Positions 1 through 8,250 of a stretch of DNA of 64,000 nt are shown here, piece after piece. Origin of the DNA: Streptomyces sp. STR69 (GTDB lineage Bacteria > Actinomycetota > Actinomycetes > Streptomycetales > Streptomycetaceae); assembly GCF_024519455.1 (NCBI RefSeq), contig NZ_JALJRY010000004.1, positions 248,001-312,000 of the forward strand, given 5' to 3'. The first letter of the stretch is position 1. Every line of letters starts with the position of its first letter. The notes beneath the pieces were generated by a model. The model was not told where the DNA came from, did not search any database, and was given only the letters and a program-made list of their open reading frames with translations. Made by a program: the position numbers and the translations under genes.

Positions 1-614
1 GGGGTCAACGCGAGGGTGTGGGCACAGGCGTTGTCCAGGGTCACCCGGTGGCCGACGGAGACGAAGACCGGCTTCACGCCCTCGCGGGTGCGCAGCGCGC
101 GGCCGACCTCCTCGGCGTCCGCACGGAGCGGGGACGCGGATCCGCGCGGGACGCCCGGGTCGTCGTAGGTGAAGGTGAAGGGGTTCTTCGCGACGCCGAT
201 CGTGGGCAGGCCGGTGAGGACGCCGAGGTGGCTGGCGAGGCCGAAGCGGCGCGGGTGGGCCAGGCCGTAGCCGTCGCACACGACCAGGCCCGGCGGGCAG
301 GGCAGGGCGTCCAACGCGGCCAGCACCGTGGGGATTTCACGGAAGGCGAGCAGGCCCGGCACGTACGGGAAGGAGACGCCTCCGACGGCGGTGGCCTCGG
401 CGACGACCGTGAGGTCCGCCGCGTCCAGCACGACCGCCGCTGCCACCACGACGTCCCGCTCGTCGTCGTAGGCGACGTCAACTCCCGTGACATGCCCGGT
501 CCTTGGCGGCGGCCCCGGTTCGTCGGTCACCACCCGCTCCCGCAACTCGTCCTGAACGGCGCGGGCCTGCTCCTCGGTCGCGGGCCAGCCCGCGGGAATG
601 CGTACGGTCGTCAT
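1..614 (-). CDS. nfi: Endonuclease V, C-terminus cut by the window edge
   Basis: This gene encodes deoxyinosine 3'-endonuclease (endonuclease V), which nicks DNA one base 3' of deaminated adenine in base repair. The reading frame stays open to base 1, so the C-terminal end lies outside the window. The start is the ATG at 614, giving MTTVRIPAGWPATEEQAR. Seen in the translation: GVDVAYDDE, carrying the first catalytic Asp; the family hallmark PYVPGLLAFREIP with the catalytic Glu; and CDGYGLAHPRRFGLASHLG with the third catalytic Asp and the lesion-pocket region. These match the known Asp-Glu-Asp metal centre of the family. About 204 residues are visible, against a usual 220-230. It sits head to tail with the beta-propeller gene upstream. 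Confidence 0.9.
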   Translation of the reverse strand, partial: MTTVRIPAGWPATEEQARAVQDELRERVVTDEPGPPPRTGHVTGVDVAYDDERDVVVAAAVVLDAADLTVVAEATAVGGVSFPYVPGLLAFREIPTVLAALDALPCPPGLVVCDGYGLAHPRRFGLASHLGVLTGLPTIGVAKNPFTFTYDDPGVPRGSASPLRADAEEVGRALRTREGVKPVFVSVGHRVTLDNACAHTLALT

Positions 615-669
615 GGTGGTGCCGAGCGTACGGGGATCTTCGGCGGCGGGGCGCGCCACCAATGAACCG

Positions 670-1773
670 TCAGTCCTCCAGCCGGGCCACGCGGCCCTTC
701 TCCCCCGCCGCCCAGCAGCCCAGGTCGGCCGCGCAGTCCACGGTGTCATAGGAGCCGGTGTCGACGGTCCTCCAGGTGCGGCCGGCGTCGGTCGTGAGGT
801 CCGTGCCGGTGGGGCCGACCGCGAGGGCGGTGGAGCGGCTGTGGGGCAGCCAGGTCACGCCGGAGCGGTAGGCGGGCGGCGGGGTCGTGGCGGGAGCCCA
901 GGTGCGGCCCCCGTCGCCGGTGACGGCCGCCGCCAGCGGTGACGGCTGGTCCGCGGTGTAGTTGCCGCCGACCGCGAGGCCGTGCGTACGGTCGCGGAAG
1001 GCGAGGGCGAAGACACCGCGCGCGGGGTCGCCGGCCGGGATCGGGGTGTCGGTCGCCGTCCAGGTGAGGCCGCGGTCGGCGGAGTGCAGGACACGCGCGC
1101 GTGCACCCCCGCCGGTGGCCAGCCACACGTCCCGGGGCCCGGAGCTCACCAGGCACTGGCCGCTGGCCGCGAAGCCCGCCTCGCCGTCGAGCGCGGCCGG
1201 CATCCCGGTGCTGGGCAGCACCTTCCAGGAACGGCCGCCGTCGCCGGTCGACAGGATGCGGAACTTCCCGTCCACCGGGTCGCTCATCGCGAGGCCGTGG
1301 CGGCTGTCGAAGAAGGTCATGCAGTCGTAGAAGGCGTTCGCGTCGGTGTTGCGGAAGGACTCCGTCCAGGTCGTCCCGCCGTCGTCGGTGCGGTAGACGC
1401 GGGACGCCTCGCCCTCGCCGATCGCCAGCACCACCGCGCGGTGCGCGTCGAACGCCTCGATGTCCCGGAACTGCAGATCGGCCGCGCCGGACGGCGAGAC
1501 GTTCCGCCAGCTCGCCCCGCCGTCGGTGGTGCGCAGCACGGTGCCCGCGGTGCCGGCCACCCACGCGGTGTTCCGGCTGACCGCCGACAGTCCCCGGAAG
1601 CGCACACCGGCGGCCCCGCTGTCCTTGAGCTCCCAGTGCGGAGCCCGGTGCACCGTCTCCCGTGCCTGCGCCGGTACCGCGGTCAGCAGGGCCAGCGCCG
1701 CCGCGCACATCACCCCGGCCGCAGTCCTCCGGTACGTACGTCCCACCCGTCGCGTGTTCCCCATGCGCCTCAT
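670..1773 (-). CDS. Secreted BNR/Ycf48-type beta-propeller protein
   Basis: This is a 367-residue exported protein. An N-terminal signal peptide has an Arg-rich n-region, a hydrophobic stretch around residues 18-35 and a likely AQA cleavage site. The mature part shows repeated sialidase/BNR-type Asp boxes, for example RTTDGGASW, RTDDGGTTW, STGDGGRSW, HSADRGLTW and TGDGGRTW. This spacing is typical of a seven-bladed propeller like the photosystem assembly factor Ycf48. Such Streptomyces proteins are often labelled oxidoreductase, but I see no redox motif and expect a binding or scaffold role. An internal ATG at 1761 is an alternative start. The 233 bases upstream, up to ssgD, show no other gene and should hold the divergent promoters. 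Confidence 0.75.
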   Translation of the reverse strand: MRRMGNTRRVGRTYRRTAAGVMCAAALALLTAVPAQARETVHRAPHWELKDSGAAGVRFRGLSAVSRNTAWVAGTAGTVLRTTDGGASWRNVSPSGAADLQFRDIEAFDAHRAVVLAIGEGEASRVYRTDDGGTTWTESFRNTDANAFYDCMTFFDSRHGLAMSDPVDGKFRILSTGDGGRSWKVLPSTGMPAALDGEAGFAASGQCLVSSGPRDVWLATGGGARARVLHSADRGLTWTATDTPIPAGDPARGVFALAFRDRTHGLAVGGNYTADQPSPLAAAVTGDGGRTWAPATTPPPAYRSGVTWLPHSRSTALAVGPTGTDLTTDAGRTWRTVDTGSYDTVDCAADLGCWAAGEKGRVARLED

Positions 1774-2006
1774 GGCGGGCGAAGCTAGCCCACTCCCCGA
1801 AGGCCGTCCAGATGGCCTGCGCCCGCCTTGGGCGCATATGGGCGGCGGTGACAGAGGTCACTAGAAATTCGTGTGCACGGATTGGCTGGTTCCGGCGTCT
1901 CTTCCAGTGCGGACCCATCCACTCGGAGGTCCGTTCCGGAGTCTTTTCGGGAGTCCGTCCGGCCGTCATCGCAGTCCGCACCGCCGTCACACAAGGGAGC
2001 AAGGCG

Positions 2007-2423
2007 TTGTCCATCGCAATCGAGCAGCTCGTAGAAGCCCGTCTCGTCGCCGCCGCACCGCGGATGACGAGCATTCCCGCCACCCTGCACTACGACCGGC
2101 GCGACCCCTTCGCCGTCCGGATGACCTTCCCGGCACCGGCCACCCTGGAGGGCGTCGAGGTCTGCTGGACCTTCGCCCGGGAACTCCTGGCGGCCGGTCT
2201 GCACGGCGCCGAGGGCCACGGCGACGTCCGCGTGCGGCCCTACGGCTTCGACCGCACCGTCCTGGAGTTCCACGCCCCCGAGGGGACCGCCGTCGTGCAC
2301 GTCCGCTCGACCGAGATCCGCCGCTTCCTGCGGGCCACCGGCGAGCTGGTGCCCGCCGGTCTCGAACACCTCCAGCTCGACCTGGACCACGAACTCGCCG
2401 AGCTGATGCGGGACGCCTGCTGA
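2007..2423 (+). CDS. ssgD: SsgA-like sporulation and cell-division protein, SsgD type
   Basis: This is a 138-residue SsgA-like protein (SALP). The SALP family, restricted to morphologically complex actinomycetes, controls septum placement and peptidoglycan remodelling during sporulation. The start is a TTG at 2007 preceded by GGGAGC about 7 bases upstream; no ATG gives a full-length protein. Family features seen are the LHYDRRDPFAVRM segment, VCWTFARELLAAGL, GHGDVRVRPYG and the C-terminal LEHLQLDLDHELAEL. The wording of the N-terminus and the neighbourhood (ABC-F ATPase, pca and ligase genes further on) fit the SsgD orthologue group as I recall it, which is linked to lateral-wall peptidoglycan. 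It ends one base before the convergent PEP-mutase-like gene. Confidence 0.82.
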   Translation: MSIAIEQLVEARLVAAAPRMTSIPATLHYDRRDPFAVRMTFPAPATLEGVEVCWTFARELLAAGLHGAEGHGDVRVRPYGFDRTVLEFHAPEGTAVVHVRSTEIRRFLRATGELVPAGLEHLQLDLDHELAELMRDAC

Positions 2424-2424
2424 G

Positions 2425-3258
2425 CTACTGCCCCCGGCCCAGCAGCGAGTTCAGCTCGCCGTAGCCCAGGCCCCCCACGACCGCGTCGTAGGTACCCGTG
2501 TCCAGCAGCTCCCGCGCGGCACGGCGGACCACGGCGTAGGTGGCCAGGGCGACGCTGGAGCCCGCGCTCACCCGGGCCACGCCCAGCGCGGCCAGTTCGG
2601 CGACCGGCGGTGCGCCGGGGCCGACCAGCACATTGAGCGGACCGTCGATCCCGTCGGCGAGTTCCTTGACCGTTCCCGGCTCGACGGCCCCGGGGACGAA
2701 GATCCCGTCCGCACCCGCGGCCCGGAACGCGGCGGCCCGTTCCAGGGTCGCGTCCACTCCCCCGGCGCCCCGCAGAAACGTGTCGATGCGCGCGTTGACG
2801 AACAGCGGCACCCCCTCCGCGTCGGCGGCCTCGCGGGCGGCGGCGATGCGCTCGGCCTGCTCCCCGACCGAGCGCAGGACGCCCTCACCCCCGTAGGGCG
2901 CGTCCTCGATGTTCACCCCCACCGCGCCCGCCGCGAGCACCGCGCGGACCGTGTCGGCGACGCCCGCCGGGTCCTTCGCGAAGCCGCTCTCGATGTCGGC
3001 GCTCACCGGCACGGTCACGGTCGAGGTGATGCGGGCGACCGCCTCCAGGGCCCGGCCCCGGTCCAGCCGGTCGCCGTCCGGGACGCCCAGGGCCCAGGCG
3101 AGGCCCGCGCTGGTGGTCGCCACGGCGGCGGCGCCCGCGTCCTCGACGAGGCGGGCGCTGGCGGCGTCCCAGGCGTTCGGCAGGACGAGCGGACGCCCCG
3201 GTACATGCAGCGCGTGGAAGGCCAGCGCCCGGTCACGAAGGGTGTTGTGGTTCGTCAT
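2425..3258 (-). CDS. Isocitrate lyase/PEP mutase superfamily enzyme
   Basis: This is a 277-residue TIM-barrel protein of the PEP mutase/2-methylisocitrate lyase-like group, which makes or breaks C-C or P-C bonds next to a carboxylate using Mg2+. Seen are an N-terminal LVLPNAWDAASARL, the substrate-loop region ATTSAGLAWALG, the metal-binding stretch VSADIESGFA and VNIEDAPYGG. The usual lyase KKCGH motif is absent, so this belongs to the short oxaloacetate-decarboxylase or PEP-mutase-like branch and its substrate cannot be read from the sequence. I chose the ATG at 3258; an in-frame GTG at 3267 would add three residues. It is convergent with ssgD and divergent from the ABC-F gene. Confidence 0.78.
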   Translation of the reverse strand: MTNHNTLRDRALAFHALHVPGRPLVLPNAWDAASARLVEDAGAAAVATTSAGLAWALGVPDGDRLDRGRALEAVARITSTVTVPVSADIESGFAKDPAGVADTVRAVLAAGAVGVNIEDAPYGGEGVLRSVGEQAERIAAAREAADAEGVPLFVNARIDTFLRGAGGVDATLERAAAFRAAGADGIFVPGAVEPGTVKELADGIDGPLNVLVGPGAPPVAELAALGVARVSAGSSVALATYAVVRRAARELLDTGTYDAVVGGLGYGELNSLLGRGQ

Positions 3259-3337
3259 ACGGCCCACTCAAGCAGCCGCGGATGCCCGTCGGCTGGCAGG
3301 AATCCGACATCGATGTGTCGGCCGGGAGGCGCCCTCT

Positions 3338-3375
3338 TAATTGCGTTGACAGGCGGCAGAGGCCCTCCGTAGCGT
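3338..3375 (+). promoter_or_regulatory. Promoter of the ABC-F gene with WblC/WhiB7-like architecture
   Basis: A consensus -35 box TTGACA (3346-3351) is followed by an 18-base spacer and a -10 box TAGCGT (3370-3375). An AT-rich hexamer TTAATT (3338-3343) sits two bases before the -35 box. A short AT-rich block just upstream of the -35 is the known signature of WhiB7/WblC-activated promoters, which respond to ribosome-targeting antibiotics. Transcription would begin near 3382, leaving a leader of roughly 215 bases. Confidence 0.65.
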
Positions 3376-3401
3376 TTCTCCCGGTCCTGTTGTCGTCGAT
3401 T

Positions 3402-3597
3402 GGAGAAGGACGTTGCTCGTCTGAGGTTCTGAGACACCGCGTCACACACCTCTGAGGTGTGTCCGTCGTGTTCGACCTCGGCGTCCGAGCCGTCCTCCGG
3501 AACAGGGCCTTCTCTCTGCCCTCCGGGACCAGCCTCCCGCCCCGCGGTGTCTCGCAACGCGTCTGCCCTGACCGCACCGAGCAACCGCGAGGCCCGC
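3402..3597 (+). promoter_or_regulatory. Structured 5' leader with mini-ORF and alternative hairpins
   Basis: The leader contains a strong ribosome-binding site GGAGAAGG (3402-3409) followed by TTG CTC GTC TGA (3413-3424), a possible Met-Leu-Val mini-peptide. Just after it lie two copies of CTGAGGT (3421-3427 and 3452-3458). The segment ACACACCT (3444-3451) forms a perfect 8-bp hairpin with AGGTGTGT (3455-3462). Part of the same segment, ACCTC, can instead pair with GAGGT at 3423-3427, which overlaps the mini-ORF stop. Two mutually exclusive pairings of one segment are the layout of a ribosome-mediated attenuator. A second stem (AGGGC with GCCCT) lies around 3506-3524. The function is inferred. 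Confidence 0.5.
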
Positions 3598-5220
3598 ATG
3601 AGTTCTTCCGTCACCTGTACGTCCCTCTCCTTCGCCTGGTCCGACGGCACCCCCGTCCTCGAAGACCTCGATGTCGCCTTCGGACCCGGCAGAACCGGGC
3701 TCGTCGGCGTCAACGGGTCAGGAAAATCAACCCTGTTGAAGCTGATCGCGGGCGAACTCGCCCCGGCCGACGGCACGGTGCGGGTCGCGGGCGAGGTCGG
3801 CCACCTCCCGCAGAACGTCACGCTCGACACCTCCCTGCGCGTCGACGAGACCCTCGGCATCGCCGCGCGCCGGGCCGCCCTGCACGCCATCGAGGCGGGT
3901 GACGCGTCCGAGGAGCACTTCGAGACGCTCGGCGACGACTGGGACGTAGAAGAACGGGCCCTCGCCACACTCGGCGAACTCGGCCTGGGACACATCGACT
4001 TGGACCGCACCATCGGCGAGGTGTCCGGCGGCGAGTCGGTCCTGCTGCGGCTGGCCGCGCTGCTGCTGGGCCGGCCGGACGTCCTGCTCCTCGACGAACC
4101 GACGAACAACCTCGACCTGTACGCGCGCAGACGGCTGTACTCGGCCGTCGCGTCCTGGCCGGGCGTGCTGATCGTGGTCAGCCACGACCGCGAACTCCTG
4201 GACCTCGTCGACCAGATCGCCGATCTGCGCTCCGGCGGGATCACCTGGTACGGCGGCAACTTCTCCGCCTACGAGGAGGCCCTCGCCGTCGAACAGGACG
4301 CCGCCGAACGGATGGTGCGCGTCGCCGAGTCCGACTTCCGCAAACAGAAACGCGAACTGGTCGACGCCCAGGTCAAGTTGGCCCACCGCAGGCGGTACGG
4401 GCAGAAGATGTACGACCAGAAGCGCGAGCCGAAGATCGTCATGCAGGCGCGCAGGCGGTCGGCGCAGGAGTCCGCCGGCAAGCACCGCATCCTGCACGAG
4501 GAGCGGCTCACCGAGGCGAAGGAACGGCTCGACGAGGCGGTGGAGGCCGTACGGGACGACGACGAGATCCGCGTCGACCTGCCGTACACGGCCGTACCGC
4601 CGGGTCGTACGGTCCTGACCCTCCTGGACCTCGAACTCGCCTACGGCGCGCGGGTGGCCGGCGGGCTCGATCTGCGCGGGCCGGAGCGGATCGCGTTGAT
4701 CGGGCGCAACGGCGCGGGCAAGACGACGCTGCTGCGCACGATCGCCGGGGAACTGGAGCCGGTGTCGGGCGAGGCGACGGCGCAGGTCCCGCTGCGCTTC
4801 CTGCCGCAGCGGCTCGACGTCCTCGACGACGAGCTGACCGTCGCCGAGAACGTGGCCCGGTTCGCGCCGGCCGCCACCAACAACCGGGTCCGGGCCCGGC
4901 TCGCCCGTTTCCTGTTCCGGGGCGCCCGCGCCGACCAGAAGGCGGCGACGCTGTCCGGCGGCGAGCGCTTCCGGGCCGCGCTGGCCGCGCTGATGCTGGC
5001 GGAGCCCGCCCCGCAGCTGCTGATGCTGGACGAGCCGACGAACAACCTCGACATGGCGAGTGTGCGGCAACTCACCACGGCGCTGGAGTCCTACGAGGGC
5101 GCGTTGATCGTGGCCAGTCACGATCTGCCGTTCCTGGAGTCCATCGGTGTCACCCGCTGGCTGCTGCTGGACGGGGAGCTGCGGACGATCACTCCGGAGG
5201 AGGTGGAGCACCTGGTGTAG
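3598..5220 (+). CDS. ABC-F family ribosome-protection type ATPase
   Basis: This is a 540-residue soluble protein with two ABC ATPase domains and no membrane segment, the hallmark of ABC-F factors that act on the ribosome rather than in transport. The first domain has Walker A GVNGSGKST, signature VSGGE and Walker B LLLDEPTNNLD. The second has GRNGAGKTT, LSGGE and LMLDEPTNNLD, so both catalytic Glu residues are intact. The linker around residues 225-330 is highly charged and helical (QKRELVDAQ, HRRRYGQKM), as expected for the P-site tRNA interaction motif. The ATG at 3598 is the natural start; an in-frame GTG far upstream would translate through the leader hairpins. Its inducible-looking leader suggests antibiotic resistance, although the drug class cannot be read from sequence. 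Confidence 0.88.
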   Translation: MSSSVTCTSLSFAWSDGTPVLEDLDVAFGPGRTGLVGVNGSGKSTLLKLIAGELAPADGTVRVAGEVGHLPQNVTLDTSLRVDETLGIAARRAALHAIEAGDASEEHFETLGDDWDVEERALATLGELGLGHIDLDRTIGEVSGGESVLLRLAALLLGRPDVLLLDEPTNNLDLYARRRLYSAVASWPGVLIVVSHDRELLDLVDQIADLRSGGITWYGGNFSAYEEALAVEQDAAERMVRVAESDFRKQKRELVDAQVKLAHRRRYGQKMYDQKREPKIVMQARRRSAQESAGKHRILHEERLTEAKERLDEAVEAVRDDDEIRVDLPYTAVPPGRTVLTLLDLELAYGARVAGGLDLRGPERIALIGRNGAGKTTLLRTIAGELEPVSGEATAQVPLRFLPQRLDVLDDELTVAENVARFAPAATNNRVRARLARFLFRGARADQKAATLSGGERFRAALAALMLAEPAPQLLMLDEPTNNLDMASVRQLTTALESYEGALIVASHDLPFLESIGVTRWLLLDGELRTITPEEVEHLV

Positions 5221-5354
5221 GACGGGGCGGCGAGTCTCAGGAGGGCCACAGCCTCACGGCAGGGGTTTTGTCGGCACGGACGGGTGACGCATGATGGCCA
5301 ACCGGTGCCGCGATGCCGGCGCCGAAACGATCCCGCCGATACGGAGTCCCGCTC

Positions 5355-6131
5355 GTGCCCAGCCACAAGGCCCTCGTCCGCCGCCCCAGCCCGCGCCTGG
5401 CCGAAGGGCTGGTCACGCACATCGAGCGGGAGAAGGTCGACGTCGAGCAAGCCGTCGAGCAGTGGGAGGCGTACGTCCAGGCGCTGCGCACGCACGGCTG
5501 GGAGACCATCGAGGTGGAGCCCGCCGACGACTTCCCCGACTCCGTGTTCGTCGAGGACACGGTCGTCATGTACAAGAACGTGGCGCTGATCGCGCGGCCC
5601 GGCGCCGAGACCCGGCGCGAGGAGACCGGCGGGGTCGAGGAGGCGGTGGCCCGGCTCGGCTGCTCGGTGAACTGGGTCTGGGAACCGGGCACCCTGGAGG
5701 GCGGCGACGTCCTCAAGATCGACGACACGATCTACGTCGGCCGGGGCGGGCGGACGAACGCGGCCGGTGTGCAGCAGCTGCGGGCCGTGTTCGAGCCGCT
5801 CGGGGCGCGCGTGGTCGCCGTGCCCGTGAGCAAGGTGCTGCATCTGAAGTCGGCGGTCACCGCGCTGCCCGACGGGACGGTGCTCGGACACATCCCCAAG
5901 GTGGACCGGCCCTCGCTCTTCCCGCGCTTCCTGTCGGTGCCCGAGGAGGCCGGTGCGCATGTGGTGCAGCTCGGCGGCGACAAGCTGCTGATGGCGGCGA
6001 GCGCGCCCAAGACGGCCGACCTGCTGGCCGACCTCGGTCTGGAGCCGGTCGTGGTGGACATCAGCGAGTTCGAGAAACTCGAAGGCTGTGTGACGTGCCT
6101 CTCGGTCAGGCTCCGGGATCTGTACGCCTGA
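5355..6131 (+). CDS. ddaH: N(G),N(G)-dimethylarginine dimethylaminohydrolase (DDAH)
   Basis: DDAH hydrolyses methylated arginines to citrulline and methylamines, using a Cys-His-Glu/Asp centre in the pentein fold. The protein is cytosolic. Seen are the substrate loop DDFPDSVFVEDT, EPGTLEGGDVL, the catalytic His in LHLKSAVT and the nucleophilic Cys in the C-terminal EGCVTCLSVR. The GTG at 5355, with GGAG 8 bases upstream, gives 258 residues, the usual length for actinobacterial DDAH. A longer frame begins at 5313 but has no ribosome-binding site. The gene follows the ABC-F gene on the same strand with a 134-base gap, so it may have its own promoter. Confidence 0.85.
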   Translation: MPSHKALVRRPSPRLAEGLVTHIEREKVDVEQAVEQWEAYVQALRTHGWETIEVEPADDFPDSVFVEDTVVMYKNVALIARPGAETRREETGGVEEAVARLGCSVNWVWEPGTLEGGDVLKIDDTIYVGRGGRTNAAGVQQLRAVFEPLGARVVAVPVSKVLHLKSAVTALPDGTVLGHIPKVDRPSLFPRFLSVPEEAGAHVVQLGGDKLLMAASAPKTADLLADLGLEPVVVDISEFEKLEGCVTCLSVRLRDLYA

Positions 6132-6232
6132 CCGGGTGACCGGACCACCCGTTCGGTGCCGGGACCTGCGGTCCTGGCACTGTTCGGGATTCCCCGGCAA
6201 CGTGGCCTGAACAGCGATCTTTACAGCGCCCT

Positions 6233-6285
6233 TAACCTACGCTCTCGTAACCTACGGTTTCGTAGCCTACGATTCCGTAAGTTGC
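6233..6285. promoter_or_regulatory. Three tandem 15-bp operator repeats before the desaturase gene
   Basis: Three head-to-tail copies with an exact 15-base period are visible: TAACCTACGCTCTCG (6233), TAACCTACGGTTTCG (6248) and TAGCCTACGATTCCG (6263), followed by TAAGTT. Each junction forms a spaced dyad of the type CTACG-N4-CGTAG, so the array makes several overlapping palindromes. This is typical of a dimeric, TetR-like repressor binding cooperatively. The array lies 63-115 bases before the GTG start of the acyl-ACP desaturase and within its likely promoter. Confidence 0.7.
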
Positions 6286-6347
6286 ACAGACCCCCGGCAC
6301 CGCTCGCCGGTTTGTTCAGATTTGCACCACGTCCCCCTGGAGTCCCC

Positions 6348-7322
6348 GTGACGATCACTTCCCCGCACCTCGGCAGCCCCGCAGTCTGGACCGACGCCAA
6401 GCTGCTGTACGCGTTGGAAGAAGTCGTCGAGCAGGAACTCAACCGGCACCTCAAGGTCACCAAGGACTGGATGCCGCACGAGTACGTGCCCTGGAGCGAC
6501 GCCCGCAACTTCCCCGGCTTCTTCGAGGACGGCGAGGCCTGGGACAAGGAGCAGTCCAAGGTCACCGAGATCGGCCGCATCGCCCTCGTGGTGAACCTCC
6601 TCACCGAGGACAACCTCCCCAGCTACCACCACGAGATCGCCTCCCTGTTCGGCCGCGACGGCGCCTGGGGCACCTGGGTGCACCGCTGGACGGCGGAGGA
6701 GGGCCGGCACGGCATCGTCATGCGGGACTACCTGCTCGCCTCCCGCGCGGTCGACCCGGACAAGCTCGAAGCGTTCCGCATGCAGCACATGAGCGAGGGC
6801 TTCGAGTCGGACAACCGGCACTCGATGCTGCACTCCGTGGCGTACGTCGCCTTCCAGGAGCTGGCCACGCGCGTCTCGCACCGCAACACCGGCCACCAGT
6901 CGGGCGACCCGGTCTGCGACCGCATGCTGGCCCGCATCGCGACCGACGAGAACCTCCACATGGTCTTCTACCGCAACCTCCTGAAGGCCGCGTTCGAGCT
7001 CGCCCCCGACCTCACCATGCAGGCCGTGCGCGACGTCCTCGTCAACTTCCGGATGCCCGGTCACGGCATGCCCGGCTTCGAGCGGTTCGCCGCCCAGATG
7101 GCCATCGGCGAGGTCTACAACCTGCGTATCCACCACGACGACGTGATCCAGCCCGTGCTGCGCTTCCTGAAGGTCATGGACATCGACGGTCTCGGCCCCG
7201 AGGGCCAGCGCGCCCAGGAGGAGATCGGCCTCTACATGGGCGGCCTCGACTCCGAGGCCTCGAAGTTCGACGAGAAGCTGGCAAACCGCAAGGCCCGGAT
7301 GGCGGCCCGCGCGAGCGCCTGA
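6348..7322 (+). CDS. Acyl-[acyl-carrier-protein] desaturase, DesA type
   Basis: This is a 324-residue soluble di-iron desaturase of the stearoyl-ACP Delta9 group, which introduces a double bond into acyl-ACP using O2 and ferredoxin electrons. Iron ligands are visible as paired carboxylate and His motifs: EEGRHGIVMRDYL, and DENLHMVFYRN with the second ExxH. The first Glu ligand lies in LTEDNLPSYHHEI. Start choice: GTG at 6348 with CTGGAG five bases upstream; nothing plausible lies further up. The operator array upstream implies regulated control of membrane unsaturation. No regulator gene is adjacent, so the repressor is likely encoded elsewhere. Confidence 0.9.
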   Translation: MTITSPHLGSPAVWTDAKLLYALEEVVEQELNRHLKVTKDWMPHEYVPWSDARNFPGFFEDGEAWDKEQSKVTEIGRIALVVNLLTEDNLPSYHHEIASLFGRDGAWGTWVHRWTAEEGRHGIVMRDYLLASRAVDPDKLEAFRMQHMSEGFESDNRHSMLHSVAYVAFQELATRVSHRNTGHQSGDPVCDRMLARIATDENLHMVFYRNLLKAAFELAPDLTMQAVRDVLVNFRMPGHGMPGFERFAAQMAIGEVYNLRIHHDDVIQPVLRFLKVMDIDGLGPEGQRAQEEIGLYMGGLDSEASKFDEKLANRKARMAARASA

Positions 7323-7397
7323 CCCGACCCTCCTCGGCCCGCTCCGGCGTTCGATTTGCCGGTGCGGGCCGCGGTCTGCCTGCGGCATCATTCCGGC

Positions 7398-8246
7398 ATG
7401 CGCGACAACAGCACGTCAGGGGCGGCGGTCGGCTTTCTGCTGGGCCTGATCGACCACGAGGACGCGGACCGGATACGGCGGCGGATCGGCCTGCCCGAGC
7501 CGGCGGTACAAGCAACTCTCGAAGCCCGGCAGAACGCCCTGCTCTGGTCCTGGACGAGGACGGCGGTGCCCGCCTCCGTGCTGCTGTGGGTCCTGGAGCA
7601 GGACGATCCGGAACGGAACCAGTGGGTCTGGCGGCACAGGTCGGCGGACAACGCGATGCGGCGTGCCATCGCACGGGGTGTGCCGTTCGGCCCCGACCGT
7701 GAAGCGCTGGTGACCGTTGTCGACGGGCTGGGCCCGGAGCTGGCACCGCCGGTCCCCGAGAACTTCACCCGCTTCGGCCTGGTCGGCGCCCTGCGCGAGG
7801 GCACCTCCATGCAGTCCGCGCGGACGGCGGCGTCGATGGTGCTGGAGCGCTCCGACTGGCGTGCGGTCACCGAGGCGGACCGGAACCGACCACTGCCCGG
7901 TTACGCGCGCTGGGCACTGTCGATCCGGCCGGACTGCCCGCCCGCGCTGCGCGCGCACTTCGGCACGCACCGCAAGTTCACCCACCGGGTGCGGAAGGCC
8001 GGGGTCCTGGACGGCCCCGCCGACTACGCGACCTCTTGGGGCCCCGCGTCACACGTACTCAACGTGCTGTCCACCGGACAGTTGATGTTCCCCGCGCGCG
8101 TGGGCGAGGCCCAGGAGGCGCTACGACCGCTCGTGCGCGACCACTTGGGCGACCGCGAGGACGCCTGGGCCGTGCTGGCGCAGCTCATCGACACGTTCCA
8201 GGGGAACGCGGCGGAGCTGGTGATGACGGCGGGCGCGATCGCCTGA
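7398..8246 (+). CDS. Helical protein of unknown function bordering the tRNA-like/MoxR locus
   Basis: I do not recognise this 282-residue protein. It has no signal peptide or membrane segment, is Arg/Trp-rich and looks almost entirely alpha-helical. Short helical units recur (RNALLWSWTRTAVPASVL, SVLLWVLEQDDPE, RAIARGVPFGPDREAL), compatible with HEAT-like solenoid repeats. The start is the ATG at 7398. It ends 5 bases before the 3' end of the first tRNA-like gene, which is on the opposite strand, and is followed by the VWA-MoxR operon on its own strand. Position suggests, but does not prove, membership in that locus. Confidence 0.6.
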   Translation: MRDNSTSGAAVGFLLGLIDHEDADRIRRRIGLPEPAVQATLEARQNALLWSWTRTAVPASVLLWVLEQDDPERNQWVWRHRSADNAMRRAIARGVPFGPDREALVTVVDGLGPELAPPVPENFTRFGLVGALREGTSMQSARTAASMVLERSDWRAVTEADRNRPLPGYARWALSIRPDCPPALRAHFGTHRKFTHRVRKAGVLDGPADYATSWGPASHVLNVLSTGQLMFPARVGEAQEALRPLVRDHLGDREDAWAVLAQLIDTFQGNAAELVMTAGAIA

Positions 8247-8250
8247 GGGG

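Noticed and set aside
3457..3597. In-frame N-terminal extension of the ABC-F protein from an upstream GTG
   Set aside because: It would be translated through the leader hairpins, has no ribosome-binding site, and its composition (Ser/Pro/Cys-rich) is unlike the family. The ATG at 3598 fits known lengths.
7840..7860. A GGAGCGCTCC match inside the helical-protein gene as another CebR site
   Set aside because: It is a short match within coding sequence, far from any start codon, and expected by chance in this G+C-rich DNA.
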